Shown here: positions 27,022-35,650 of the stretch, piece by piece
How the letters are laid out: the number at the start of each line of letters is the position of its first letter
How positions within the stretch are numbered: the first letter of the stretch is position 1
Assembly (NCBI GenBank): GCA_017857815.1
Contig: JAFMCL010000015.1
Span: 1 to 64,000, forward strand
From: Flavobacteriaceae bacterium
Lineage (GTDB): Bacteria; Bacteroidota; Bacteroidia; Flavobacteriales; Flavobacteriaceae
DNA length: 64,000 nucleotides
Direction of reading: 5' to 3'
Position numbers and translations under genes: made by a program
The notes under the pieces: generated by a model
Seen by the model: only the letters and a program-made list of their open reading frames with translations
What the model was told of the DNA's origin: nothing
Database searches by the model: none

Positions 27022-27533
27022 ATTTTCTTCATTTGCTGTTGCATTGTCTTCAATTGAGAAGTCAACATGCCATGTTTGTCTAATTTTTTTGCTTCTGACA
27101 AAAGTGCAGTAGCTTCCCTTTTTCTTCGTTTCTGCATCAGTATGCCAGCAAGGCTCATTTTTGCCATTGCCAGATCATGATCCATTGAAAGACCAAGTTG
27201 AATTGCTTTTTTAAAACTTTTCTCAGCCGCAGTCAAATTAGTTTGTGATTTGATAATGCCGTGTAGGTAATGGAAATATCCCTGTTGTTTTTTAACTAAA
27301 GAACTTTCGGGATTTTTAATTCTGTTGAGCCATTTTTCAGTACCTGCGAAATCTTGTTTTCTGAGTCGGAGGAAGGAAAGGAAAATAATTTCGTTTTTGA
27401 AATAAATCAAAACAAACATCCCTGACAGTAGAAGTAGGAATATTCCGTTGCCGATTTCGTTCTCGTAAAACTGATATCCGCTATAGACAATTATTAGTCC
27501 AGTGATTATTAGTTTGAATATTTTAGGAAACAT
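27018..27533 (-). CDS. Membrane protein with TPR-like C-terminal region
   Basis: A 171-residue protein when started at the ATG at 27533 (MFPKIFKLIITG). An ATG 30 bases upstream gives an extension lying at a TAACTTTG -7-like element (27552-27559), so the shorter start is preferred. Two membrane helices (residues about 6-22 and 28-45) are followed by a helical region resembling two tetratricopeptide repeats (AEKSFKKAIQLGLSMDHDLAMAKMSLAGIL). This looks like a protein-interaction membrane protein. I do not recognise a named family. It overlaps the transglycosylase stop by four bases. Confidence 0.65.
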   Translation of the reverse strand: MFPKIFKLIITGLIIVYSGYQFYENEIGNGIFLLLLSGMFVLIYFKNEIIFLSFLRLRKQDFAGTEKWLNRIKNPESSLVKKQQGYFHYLHGIIKSQTNLTAAEKSFKKAIQLGLSMDHDLAMAKMSLAGILMQKRRKREATALLSEAKKLDKHGMLTSQLKTMQQQMKKI

Positions 27534-27581
27534 GAAATATAAATTTGAGATCAAAGTTAACAAGAATAGTTTTAAATCCGT

Positions 27582-27611
27582 TTGTAGAAGAAAAAAGATA
27601 TTGTATATTTG
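27582..27611 (+). promoter_or_regulatory. Promoter of rpmH
   Basis: TTG (27582-27584), 19 bases, then TATATTTG (27604-27611): a full match to the Bacteroidota promoter pattern, 39 bases before the rpmH start. It lies in the divergent space with the TPR-like gene. Confidence 0.7.
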
Positions 27612-27650
27612 CCCGGCTTAAAAAAATAAATAACACAGAGTTTTCATCAA

Positions 27651-27809
27651 ATGAAAAGAACCTTTCAACCCTCGAAAAGAAAAAGAAGAAACAAACACGG
27701 TTTCCGTGAACGCATGGCAACAGCTAACGGCAGGAAAGTACTTGCAAAGCGACGTGCAAAAGGTAGAAAGAAGATTTCTGTTTCCTCTGAACCTCGTCAC
27801 AAAAAATGA
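27651..27809 (+). CDS. rpmH: 50S ribosomal protein L34
   Basis: A 52-residue, very basic ribosomal protein. It starts [19 protein letters not shown] and continues with [20 protein letters not shown], the universal L34 sequence. It has a strong promoter upstream and an intrinsic terminator just after the TGA, so it is monocistronic here. In many bacteria rpmH sits beside rnpA and dnaA; neither is here, which is common in Bacteroidota. Confidence 0.95.
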   Translation: MKRTFQPSKRKRRNKHGFRERMATANGRKVLAKRRAKGRKKISVSSEPRHKK

Positions 27810-27830
27810 TAAAAAATTTTACATTTATAC

Positions 27831-27866
27831 AGGTGTTATTCTCTATAGAATAGCACCTTTTTTTTT
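27831..27866 (+). terminator. Intrinsic terminator of rpmH
   Basis: An 11-base stem (AGGTGTTATTC at 27831-27841, GAATAGCACCT at 27848-27858) with one G-U pair and a six-base loop is followed by a run of nine T. It lies 21 bases after the rpmH stop and separates it from carB. Confidence 0.85.
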
Positions 27867-27895
27867 ATATTTAAGAAATTTTATAAACTATCTTT

Positions 27896-30745
27896 ATGCC
27901 GAAACAATCTGAGATAAAAAGTATACTAATTATAGGCTCAGGTCCTATTGTTATTGGTCAAGCATGTGAATTTGACTATGCTGGAACGCAAGCCTTACGT
28001 TCGATTAGAGAGGACGGAATCGAAACAATTTTGATCAATTCGAATCCTGCCACTATCATGACAGACCCTTCAATGGCTGATCATGTATATCTCAAACCAC
28101 TGACAAGTAAATCACTTATTGAGATTCTTAATAAACACAAAATTGACGCAGTACTCCCTACCATGGGAGGTCAGACGGCTTTGAACCTGTGTATTGAAGC
28201 TGATGATAAAGGCATCTGGAAAGACTTTGGTGTTGAAATTATCGGAGTTGACATCGCTGCGATCAATATTACGGAAGATAGAGACCAATTTAAAAAGCTT
28301 TTAAAGACAATTGACATTCCTGTTGCTCCTGCCGAAACAGCGAACTCTTTTTTAAGAGGGAAAGAAATTGCGCAGAAATTTGGATTTCCATTGGTCATTA
28401 GACCCTCTTTTACACTAGGGGGAACAGGTGCTTCTTTTGTTCACAATGCTGATGAGTTCGAAGAACTACTAACTAGGGGATTGGAGGCTTCTCCTATACA
28501 CGAAGTATTGATTGACAAAGCATTGGTCGGGTGGAAAGAATATGAGCTTGAGTTATTAAGAGATAAAAACGATAATGTAGTAATTATCTGTACCATAGAA
28601 AACATGGATCCCATGGGGATTCACACGGGAGACTCCATTACAGTAGCCCCTGCCATGACACTTTCTGACCCTACTTTTCAAAGGATGCGAGATATGGCAA
28701 TCAAGATGATGAGGAGTATTGGAGACTTTGCCGGAGGCTGTAACGTTCAGTTTGCTGTAAGTGCTGATGAAAAGGAAGACATTATTGCCATTGAAATTAA
28801 TCCAAGGGTATCGAGATCCTCTGCTTTAGCGTCGAAGGCAACAGGTTATCCTATTGCAAAGATTGCTGCCAAGTTAGCCATAGGATATACACTAGATGAG
28901 CTCCAAAACCAAATTACAAAATCGACTTCTGCTTTATTCGAACCCACATTGGATTATGTCATTGTCAAAATACCACGTTGGAACTTTGATAAGTTTGAGG
29001 GTTCTGATAGGAAATTAGGACTCCAAATGAAATCTGTCGGTGAAGTTATGGGAATCGGTAGATCTTTCCAAGAAGCGCTTCACAAAGCCACCCAGTCATT
29101 GGAAATTAAAAGAAACGGACTTGGAGCTGATGGAAAAGGTTATAAGGATTATAATCAAATTATAGAAAAGTTAACAAACGCAAGTTGGGATAGAGTTTTT
29201 GTGATTTATGATGCTATTCAAATGGGAATTCCATTAAGTAGAATTCATGAAATCACCAAAATTGACATGTGGTTTCTTAAGCAATATCAAGAGTTGCACG
29301 AATTGGAAAAAGAAATTTCAAAATTTGATATAAAATCAATCGACCAACCTTTGTTGCTCGAAGCTAAACAAAAAGGGTTTGCTGATAGACAAATTGCCCA
29401 CATGTTGGGATGTCTTGAAAGTCAACTTTACAAAAAGCGTGACGAATTAGGCATTCAAAGGGTTTATAAATTAGTTGATACTTGTGCTGCAGAATTTTCA
29501 GCATCAACCCCATATTATTACTCAACATTCGAAGGGAAAATGCAACTTAAAGGTAGCGAACCTTTTAGTGATAATGAAAGTAAAGTAAGTGATCGTAAAA
29601 AGGTAATCGTTTTGGGTTCAGGTCCAAATAGAATTGGTCAAGGAATCGAATTTGACTACTGCTGCGTTCATGGTGTCTTAGCTGCTGCTGAATGTGATTA
29701 TGAAACCATCATGATCAATTGTAATCCAGAGACCGTTTCTACAGATTTTGATGTTGCTGATAAATTATATTTTGAACCTGTTTTTTGGGAGCATATTTAT
29801 GACATCATTCGTCATGAAAAACCCGAAGGTGTCATCGTTCAGTTGGGAGGACAGACCGCTCTAAAATTAGCTGAAAAACTAGATCGTTACGGTATTAAAA
29901 TCATCGGGACAAGTTTTAAATCTTTAGATCTAGCTGAAGATAGGGGTAGTTTCTCAACCTTGCTAAAGAACAATAATATTCCTTATCCAGAGTTTGGAGT
30001 TGCAGAAACTGCGGAGCAAGCCATCGCTTTAACTGACGAGCTGAGTTTTCCGATTTTGGTACGTCCTTCATATGTCTTGGGAGGTCAAGGCATGAAAATT
30101 GTTATAAACAAGGAAGAACTAGAAACTCATGTAGTCGATCTTTTAAGAAAAATTCCAAACAATAAGCTTTTACTGGATCACTATCTTGATGGAGCCATAG
30201 AAGCTGAAGCAGATGCAATCTGCGATGGTGAAAATGTTTATATTATTGGAATAATGGAGCATATCGAACCCTGCGGAATTCACTCTGGTGATTCGAATGC
30301 TACACTTCCTGTTTTTAACATTGGAGAGTTTGTTTTACAGCAAATTAAAGACCATACCAACAAAATCGCATTGGCACTAAACACTGTTGGTTTGATCAAC
30401 ATTCAGTATGCAATTAAAGACGAAAAAGTTTATGTAATTGAGGCAAATCCTAGGGCTTCAAGAACAGTGCCTTTTATTGCAAAAGCCTACAATGAACCAT
30501 ATGTTAACTATGCGACAAAAGTAATGCTAGGACACAGCAAGGTAACTGACTTTGACTTTAATCCACAACTTGACGGTTATGCGATTAAACAACCGGTTTT
30601 TTCTTTTGATAAATTTCCAAATGTAAACAAGCAACTTGGACCTGAAATGAAAAGCACTGGAGAAAGTATTTTGTTTATTGATAGCTTAAAAGATGACGAG
30701 TTTTACGATCTTTACGCTAGAAGGAAAATGTATTTGACTAAATAA
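27896..30745 (+). CDS. carB: Carbamoyl-phosphate synthase large subunit lacking the C-terminal regulatory domain
   Basis: A 949-residue enzyme making carbamoyl phosphate for pyrimidines and arginine. It shows the two homologous synthetase halves: the first starts IGSGPIVIGQACEFDYAG, the second LGSGPNRIGQGIEFDYC near residue 575. ATP-grasp motifs occur in both (ENMDPMGIHTGDS; MEHIEPCGIHSGDS; EINPRVSR and EANPRASR). The chain ends about 20 residues after GPEMKSTGES, where the E. coli enzyme continues into the roughly 140-residue MGS-like domain that binds UMP and ornithine. I believe this short form is usual in Flavobacteriaceae. carA is not adjacent. Confidence 0.93.
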   Translation: MPKQSEIKSILIIGSGPIVIGQACEFDYAGTQALRSIREDGIETILINSNPATIMTDPSMADHVYLKPLTSKSLIEILNKHKIDAVLPTMGGQTALNLCIEADDKGIWKDFGVEIIGVDIAAINITEDRDQFKKLLKTIDIPVAPAETANSFLRGKEIAQKFGFPLVIRPSFTLGGTGASFVHNADEFEELLTRGLEASPIHEVLIDKALVGWKEYELELLRDKNDNVVIICTIENMDPMGIHTGDSITVAPAMTLSDPTFQRMRDMAIKMMRSIGDFAGGCNVQFAVSADEKEDIIAIEINPRVSRSSALASKATGYPIAKIAAKLAIGYTLDELQNQITKSTSALFEPTLDYVIVKIPRWNFDKFEGSDRKLGLQMKSVGEVMGIGRSFQEALHKATQSLEIKRNGLGADGKGYKDYNQIIEKLTNASWDRVFVIYDAIQMGIPLSRIHEITKIDMWFLKQYQELHELEKEISKFDIKSIDQPLLLEAKQKGFADRQIAHMLGCLESQLYKKRDELGIQRVYKLVDTCAAEFSASTPYYYSTFEGKMQLKGSEPFSDNESKVSDRKKVIVLGSGPNRIGQGIEFDYCCVHGVLAAAECDYETIMINCNPETVSTDFDVADKLYFEPVFWEHIYDIIRHEKPEGVIVQLGGQTALKLAEKLDRYGIKIIGTSFKSLDLAEDRGSFSTLLKNNNIPYPEFGVAETAEQAIALTDELSFPILVRPSYVLGGQGMKIVINKEELETHVVDLLRKIPNNKLLLDHYLDGAIEAEADAICDGENVYIIGIMEHIEPCGIHSGDSNATLPVFNIGEFVLQQIKDHTNKIALALNTVGLINIQYAIKDEKVYVIEANPRASRTVPFIAKAYNEPYVNYATKVMLGHSKVTDFDFNPQLDGYAIKQPVFSFDKFPNVNKQLGPEMKSTGESILFIDSLKDDEFYDLYARRKMYLTK

Positions 30746-30783
30746 ATATTAATTTTATACATTTAACAATGATATAATCTAAG

Positions 30784-31266
30784 ATGATAAATAAGTATAT
30801 ATTTTTGATTTGTGTAATATCTTTTGCAGTTCTCTCGAGATTTTTGCCACATCCACCAAATTTCACTCCTGTTGCTGCAATTGCCTTGTTATCATCTAAG
30901 GGTTTTAACAACCGTTGGATTGCTATTATAATTCCGATGATTATTATGTTTATTTCTGATTTGGTCCTTGGTCTTCATGGATCAATACCCTTTGTTTATG
31001 GAGCTTTTATTTTGATTTCTCTTTTTGGGAGTTTAGTTAAGAAAATCAATATTGGCGTAGTCTTATCTTCGTCCGTAATTTTCTTTTTGGTTAGTAATTT
31101 TGGAGTTTGGTTTCTTTATTACCCCAGCACTTTTACTGATTTAATCACTTGTTATACCCTAGCCATTCCATTTTTTCTAAATACTATTTTAGGAGACTTG
31201 TTTTTTTCTGTATTGATGATTTACTCCTTCTACTACATGCAAAAGAGACAGATTATTTCGGCATAA
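30784..31266 (+). CDS. DUF6580 family putative membrane transport protein
   Basis: A 160-residue integral membrane protein with about five helices. The start SRFLPHPPNFTPVAAIALLSSKGF is characteristic of the DUF6580 family, which resembles small ECF-transporter-like substrate-specific membrane components. It lies 36 bases upstream of a TonB-dependent receptor gene on the same strand, so the pair may import one vitamin, cofactor or metal complex through the two membranes. The substrate is not known and no riboswitch is visible upstream (the space after carB is only 38 bases). Confidence 0.7.
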   Translation: MINKYIFLICVISFAVLSRFLPHPPNFTPVAAIALLSSKGFNNRWIAIIIPMIIMFISDLVLGLHGSIPFVYGAFILISLFGSLVKKINIGVVLSSSVIFFLVSNFGVWFLYYPSTFTDLITCYTLAIPFFLNTILGDLFFSVLMIYSFYYMQKRQIISA

Positions 31267-31302
31267 ACAAGTTCTTTTTTGAATACACTATATTTTTTAA
31301 AA

Positions 31303-33189
31303 ATGCATACGATTAAAAAGCCTCTTTTTTTTTTACTATTCATTTCATTTAACTCATTTTCTCAAGAGCTGATTGAGCTCAAAACAACAGAAAACGAAGA
31401 AAATTCTGACACAGTTACTGGCACAAACGTCTTCCTTGAAGAGATTATTGTTTCCGATTCTCGCTTTGCTTTAAAGCGATCACAGTCAGGAAAAACGGTG
31501 GTCAAAATTTCATCAAAAGAAATAGAAAAATTTTCTAGTCTCGGTCTAGGAGCACTTTTATCTTCTCATCTTGGAATTGATGTGCTCGGAAGAAATTTAC
31601 ATTCAGGGCAAAACCCTACTTTATCCATAAGAGGAGGTCGCAACAGACAGGTTTTAATTCTTATTGATGGCGTTCGTGTTTCAGATCCATCAAGGATTGA
31701 TAATGACTTTGACATCAATTCACTCAACCTTGAAATGATCGAGTCGATAGAGGTTGTCAAAGGGGCTGCAAGTGCGCTTTATGGAAGTTCTGCAGCAGTT
31801 GGAGTTGTAAATATTACCACTAAAAAAGCTTCTGAATCTTTAAGTGTTTTTATTAAAAAAACATGGGGTACGGAGCAGGCTGCAAACGAACCTTTAAATA
31901 GCGTGAATGCTGGAAATCATAATATTAGTCTTACGGGAACCACAGCCGGAATTGGCTTTCAAGCTTCCTATGCAGAACGTTATAGTGATGGATTGAGTGC
32001 AGTTAAAGATGGAACTCCAGATGCATTTAACTTGACCAATTTTAACCTTGGCTTTTCAGGTAAGATTAGTGAAGCTATTAAATGGCAGATAAAGTGGAAT
32101 AGTGACGAGGTAAACTCTGATCTTGACAGTGGATATCCTATAGAAGACGCAGATTATAAATATGGCACTTCATTGAATCGTTATTCTTTAAATACCTCCT
32201 ATGCCTATGAGAATGGAATTTTAAACTTAAATGCTGGTTTTCAAGACAATGTTCGTGAATACGAAAGTCCTTTTACCTATGGCTATGAAAGTGATAATTT
32301 AAATGTTGATTTGTATAATAAATATATTTTTAACAATAAGTTTTATACCATATTGGGGCTTCAATATCAAAATAGCGAAATGGAAGCTGCATACAATACT
32401 CGTGTTTCCCAGTCAGATGTATACATCAACACAGTTTATCTTGATCCTTCAGGATTTAATTTTAATGTTGGTTTGCGTTATAATCATCATGACAACTACG
32501 GCGGTAATTTTATTTACAGCATCAACCCCTCTTTTAATATTAATCTGAATGAAAAACGGAAATTAAAACTCCTAACGTGTTACAGTAAAGCTTTTATCTC
32601 ACCAGGACTCTATCAACTGTTCGACCCTGTCTATGGGAATCTAGACTTAAAACCGGAAGAAAACAAAAGTTTTGAATTTGGTTTTGAAATCCGCTCTGAA
32701 AAAAATGCCCTATCTCTGGTGTATTTTAATCGTTCAGAAAATCCAACTTTAATTTTTGACAACACAACTTCAAAATATGGAAACTCCTCTAAAGAAATAA
32801 TGTATGAAGGTGTGGAGATGGGTTATGAATTTAATGTTAGAGAAACGATGGATATTCGGTTGAATTATCTTTATACAGATTCAACAACAGGTGATTTAAG
32901 AATGATTTCTAAGCATAGTTTTAACGGGGTTATGGACTTTCCATTGTCTCCAAAAACTAACTTTAATATTATTGGACAATATTATGGTAAAAGAATTGCG
33001 AATGATAAGGTTACCGATTTGGATGCTTACGGTCTTGTTACGCTGCAGTTAAATCACCGACTGGGTAAACGGAATACAAATTTGTTTTTCAGTGTGGTAA
33101 ATTTATTTGATGCTGAATATGTTATTATTCCAGAATATACTACAAGAGGAAGAAATGTCCTTGCAGGAGTTTCATTTACAATAGATTAG
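31303..33189 (+). CDS. TonB-dependent outer-membrane receptor (BtuB-like)
   Basis: A 628-residue outer-membrane transporter. The ATG at 31303 gives a clean signal peptide (MHTIKKPLFFLLFISFNSFSQ), so the earlier TTG is not used. The plug domain spans about residues 45-160, with LSIRGGRNRQVLILIDGVRV and VKGAASALYGSSAAVGVVNI, followed by a 22-strand type barrel ending in aromatic-rich strands. There is no N-terminal carboxypeptidase-like domain and no SusD partner, so it is a small BtuB/FhuA-size receptor rather than a SusC glycan importer. With DUF6580 just upstream, a vitamin or cofactor substrate is plausible. Its stop overlaps that of the S41 protease. Confidence 0.87.
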   Translation: MHTIKKPLFFLLFISFNSFSQELIELKTTENEENSDTVTGTNVFLEEIIVSDSRFALKRSQSGKTVVKISSKEIEKFSSLGLGALLSSHLGIDVLGRNLHSGQNPTLSIRGGRNRQVLILIDGVRVSDPSRIDNDFDINSLNLEMIESIEVVKGAASALYGSSAAVGVVNITTKKASESLSVFIKKTWGTEQAANEPLNSVNAGNHNISLTGTTAGIGFQASYAERYSDGLSAVKDGTPDAFNLTNFNLGFSGKISEAIKWQIKWNSDEVNSDLDSGYPIEDADYKYGTSLNRYSLNTSYAYENGILNLNAGFQDNVREYESPFTYGYESDNLNVDLYNKYIFNNKFYTILGLQYQNSEMEAAYNTRVSQSDVYINTVYLDPSGFNFNVGLRYNHHDNYGGNFIYSINPSFNINLNEKRKLKLLTCYSKAFISPGLYQLFDPVYGNLDLKPEENKSFEFGFEIRSEKNALSLVYFNRSENPTLIFDNTTSKYGNSSKEIMYEGVEMGYEFNVRETMDIRLNYLYTDSTTGDLRMISKHSFNGVMDFPLSPKTNFNIIGQYYGKRIANDKVTDLDAYGLVTLQLNHRLGKRNTNLFFSVVNLFDAEYVIIPEYTTRGRNVLAGVSFTID

Positions 33190-34955
33190 GGCAACTGCTT
33201 TTCACTAACTAAATTTTGTCGGCTCAACATTTTTGGATCTTCAATTGTATTATCAAGTGGTAATTTAGGAGTTTTAATTGCTGATCTAGCAGAGGTTCCA
33301 TTAATTTGACCTATGGCTAAGGCAAGAAGAGGTTCTGTAACTTCACCAAGCACGCCCATATTGGCAATATCCTCTTTAAGTTGCAGCCCAGGATCAGGGG
33401 TTAACCCATCAGAATAGTCAGAAAAACCTGCACTATTAGCAACTTTAAATATAATGGGCTGTAGGGCGTAGGTGTGGTCAGGATTTTTTGTACGGTTGTT
33501 GTCGATGTAGTCGTAAACTGTTATAGATCCTACATTCTTACCATAAGTAGTATCTCCAATTTGTACCACTTGAATGTGAGACGCTAGCCCATTTATCAGA
33601 AGTTCACTTGCAGAAGCACTTCTTGAAGAAGTCAGGATGTAAACTTTATTAAGATTCAACGAATTAATAGGGGTGCCATCAATCATTTCATCTACAAATA
33701 GAAACTTCATCCAATCAGTGTTATTTATTGACTCGTAATACTCCATCAATTTAGAATTGTATATATTCTGAGCAAAAATTTCTCCGGTAAATTGTCCCGA
33801 AATCATACCAGCAAGATAGGCGCAAGAAGAAAGTAGCCCTCCGCCATTGTATCTCAAGTCAATAACCAAATCAGTAATGTTATCTAACTTAAAGCCTGCA
33901 AAAACATCATTTAAATTTTGATCAAAACTTCCCACAAAACCGTTGTACATCAGGTAACCAATTTTAGCCCCCCCTGATCTGATTGTTTTGCTTATATGAA
34001 TTGAATTATCTTGGAAATTTTCCACTTTCGTTAGGGCAACTTCTACGCCATTTGGCGTAATGTTGCTATTTGAGAAGTCAGCCATGTTAAGGGTATAGCT
34101 CAGATTATCACCAAATAACAATGAGTTGTAATTTGAAATAGTTAAGTCTGTACCATTCACTCCGGTAAAAATATCGCCTCTTTTTATGTTTTTTAAGCTT
34201 GCATCTGACTCTTTTTCAATATAGGTAACCACACCGAAAACATTATTGCTATCACTAAACTTATTTAAAATAAACTCCACACCATTTGAGGCAGAAATAC
34301 CCGCTAGAGAATTGACAAGTGATACATAATCAGAATCTAAGAAACTGAACCGGTCTTCTGAGAATTTTAAAGAGTTGAAAAATTCTTCTGGATCTGGTTT
34401 CTCCCTCAAGAAGGTGCCGTAGTCACCAGTATTATCATCTATAGAATCATCCAGATCAAGAACATCTTCTTGCCAGTAATATAATTCGTTCATACTTTTC
34501 CAAATAAAGTCATTTACCGCAAAGTATTTTACACCTTTAACGTCTTGTGTGCATACACTAGTGAGATCAAGACTAAAAGTAATTTTTTCATTTAGAACAA
34601 CAATGTCAGTGATGCTTCCAACTGAAGTCAATTGTTGTAATAAGTTTACAGTGTCTTCCCCTGTCACTTCGTAATTTCCGTTAACTACAGTATCACCATT
34701 TTTGATTTTGAATGTCTTATCCTGATTAAATAAAATCAGAGAAACTTCACAAGCAGCAGCTGCTCCAGAGACACTTTTGCTTGCATTAGTATTGTTTTCG
34801 ATGTTCCAATAGCCACTCAAAAGCTCAGGATTTACAAGTAAATCCGATATGAATTCTGTTGTTTCATCAGCTGGTGTTGCGGCTTCATCTTTTGAGCACG
34901 AAGTCAAAAAAAAAGTAAAAGCTATAAATGTTAAATAATAGTGTTTATTTTTCAT
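33186..34955 (-). CDS. S41 family C-terminal-processing-type protease, lipoprotein
   Basis: A 589-residue surface or periplasmic serine protease. It has a lipoprotein signal with lipobox cysteine C20 (FFLTSC), an N-terminal lipocalin-like or unknown region, a PDZ-like stretch (ESDASLKNIKRGDIFTGVNGTDL) and the tail-specific protease core (KIGYLMYNGFVGSF, DLVIDLRYNGGG). The nucleophile should be in TSSRSASASELL, near residue 445, with a downstream lysine-containing QIGDTTYGKNVGS. This is the pattern of flavobacterial S41 peptidases with a cell-surface location. The target is unknown. Confidence 0.87.
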   Translation of the reverse strand: MKNKHYYLTFIAFTFFLTSCSKDEAATPADETTEFISDLLVNPELLSGYWNIENNTNASKSVSGAAAACEVSLILFNQDKTFKIKNGDTVVNGNYEVTGEDTVNLLQQLTSVGSITDIVVLNEKITFSLDLTSVCTQDVKGVKYFAVNDFIWKSMNELYYWQEDVLDLDDSIDDNTGDYGTFLREKPDPEEFFNSLKFSEDRFSFLDSDYVSLVNSLAGISASNGVEFILNKFSDSNNVFGVVTYIEKESDASLKNIKRGDIFTGVNGTDLTISNYNSLLFGDNLSYTLNMADFSNSNITPNGVEVALTKVENFQDNSIHISKTIRSGGAKIGYLMYNGFVGSFDQNLNDVFAGFKLDNITDLVIDLRYNGGGLLSSCAYLAGMISGQFTGEIFAQNIYNSKLMEYYESINNTDWMKFLFVDEMIDGTPINSLNLNKVYILTSSRSASASELLINGLASHIQVVQIGDTTYGKNVGSITVYDYIDNNRTKNPDHTYALQPIIFKVANSAGFSDYSDGLTPDPGLQLKEDIANMGVLGEVTEPLLALAIGQINGTSARSAIKTPKLPLDNTIEDPKMLSRQNLVSEKQLP

Positions 34956-35090
34956 CGAGATTGTGAAGTATTTAGTCCTCTAAATTACACATTTCATGCC
35001 AAACCCAATCAATTATAAATTTTAAGATATTTTTTAAGTATTATAAATTTTATTATTATAAATTTCAAATAATATTTAAAATAGTATCCC

Positions 35091-35648
35091 ATGAAATTTT
35101 TTTATTGTTTTATCATTTTTTTAATGTCATTCAATCTAACGAGTGGTCAATCAATTTTTGATCATTTTGAAAACGTACCCGACGTAACCTATGCCTCAAT
35201 TGGTCCAAAAATGTTTCAGCTGCTTGGACAAATGTCGTTTCTGGGAAAGGATGATCCTGAGTCTGCTGAAATTTTAGAGATCATAAATAATATAAAAAGC
35301 TTTAAGGTTTTAATTTCAGGAGAGGGAGAAATTCAAAATGAATTTAACGAGTGGGTTGATAAAGAAGCGGAAAAAAATGATTTGGAAACCTTAATGACAA
35401 TGAGCGAATCCGATACTGAATTGTTTTTTTATGCCAAACAAGGCAAGTCAGAAAACAAAATTGAAAAACTATTGATGTATTCTAAGGGCATTTCTAAAAG
35501 TGTGCCAGAAGCCAAAATAAGAGGGCAAGCCATTGAATCTGTAGTGCTAATGATAGAGGGAGATCTTGATCTGAATCAAATCGCTAAATTGGCAGCAAAA
35601 ATGGATCTACCTGGTGGAGATCAACTTAAAAAAGCAGGGCTTAAATAG
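35091..35648 (+). CDS. DUF4252 domain protein, exported
   Basis: A 185-residue exported protein with signal peptide 1-19 (LMSFNLTSGQ). The remainder follows the DUF4252 pattern: an early helix (VTYASIGPKMFQLL), a central strand-helix unit (INNIKSFKVLISGEG) and later hydrophobic strands (ELFFYAKQGKSENKIEKLLMYS; SVVLMIEGDLDLNQIAKLA). DUF4252 proteins are common in Bacteroidota, often near sigma-factor genes. Here it is single and converges on purB. Function is unknown. Confidence 0.72.
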   Translation: MKFFYCFIIFLMSFNLTSGQSIFDHFENVPDVTYASIGPKMFQLLGQMSFLGKDDPESAEILEIINNIKSFKVLISGEGEIQNEFNEWVDKEAEKNDLETLMTMSESDTELFFYAKQGKSENKIEKLLMYSKGISKSVPEAKIRGQAIESVVLMIEGDLDLNQIAKLAAKMDLPGGDQLKKAGLK

Positions 35649-35650
35649 CA

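Noticed and set aside
30746-30783. Possible cobalamin or other riboswitch before the DUF6580-TonB receptor pair
   Set aside because: Only 38 bases lie between carB and the next start, far too short for a riboswitch.
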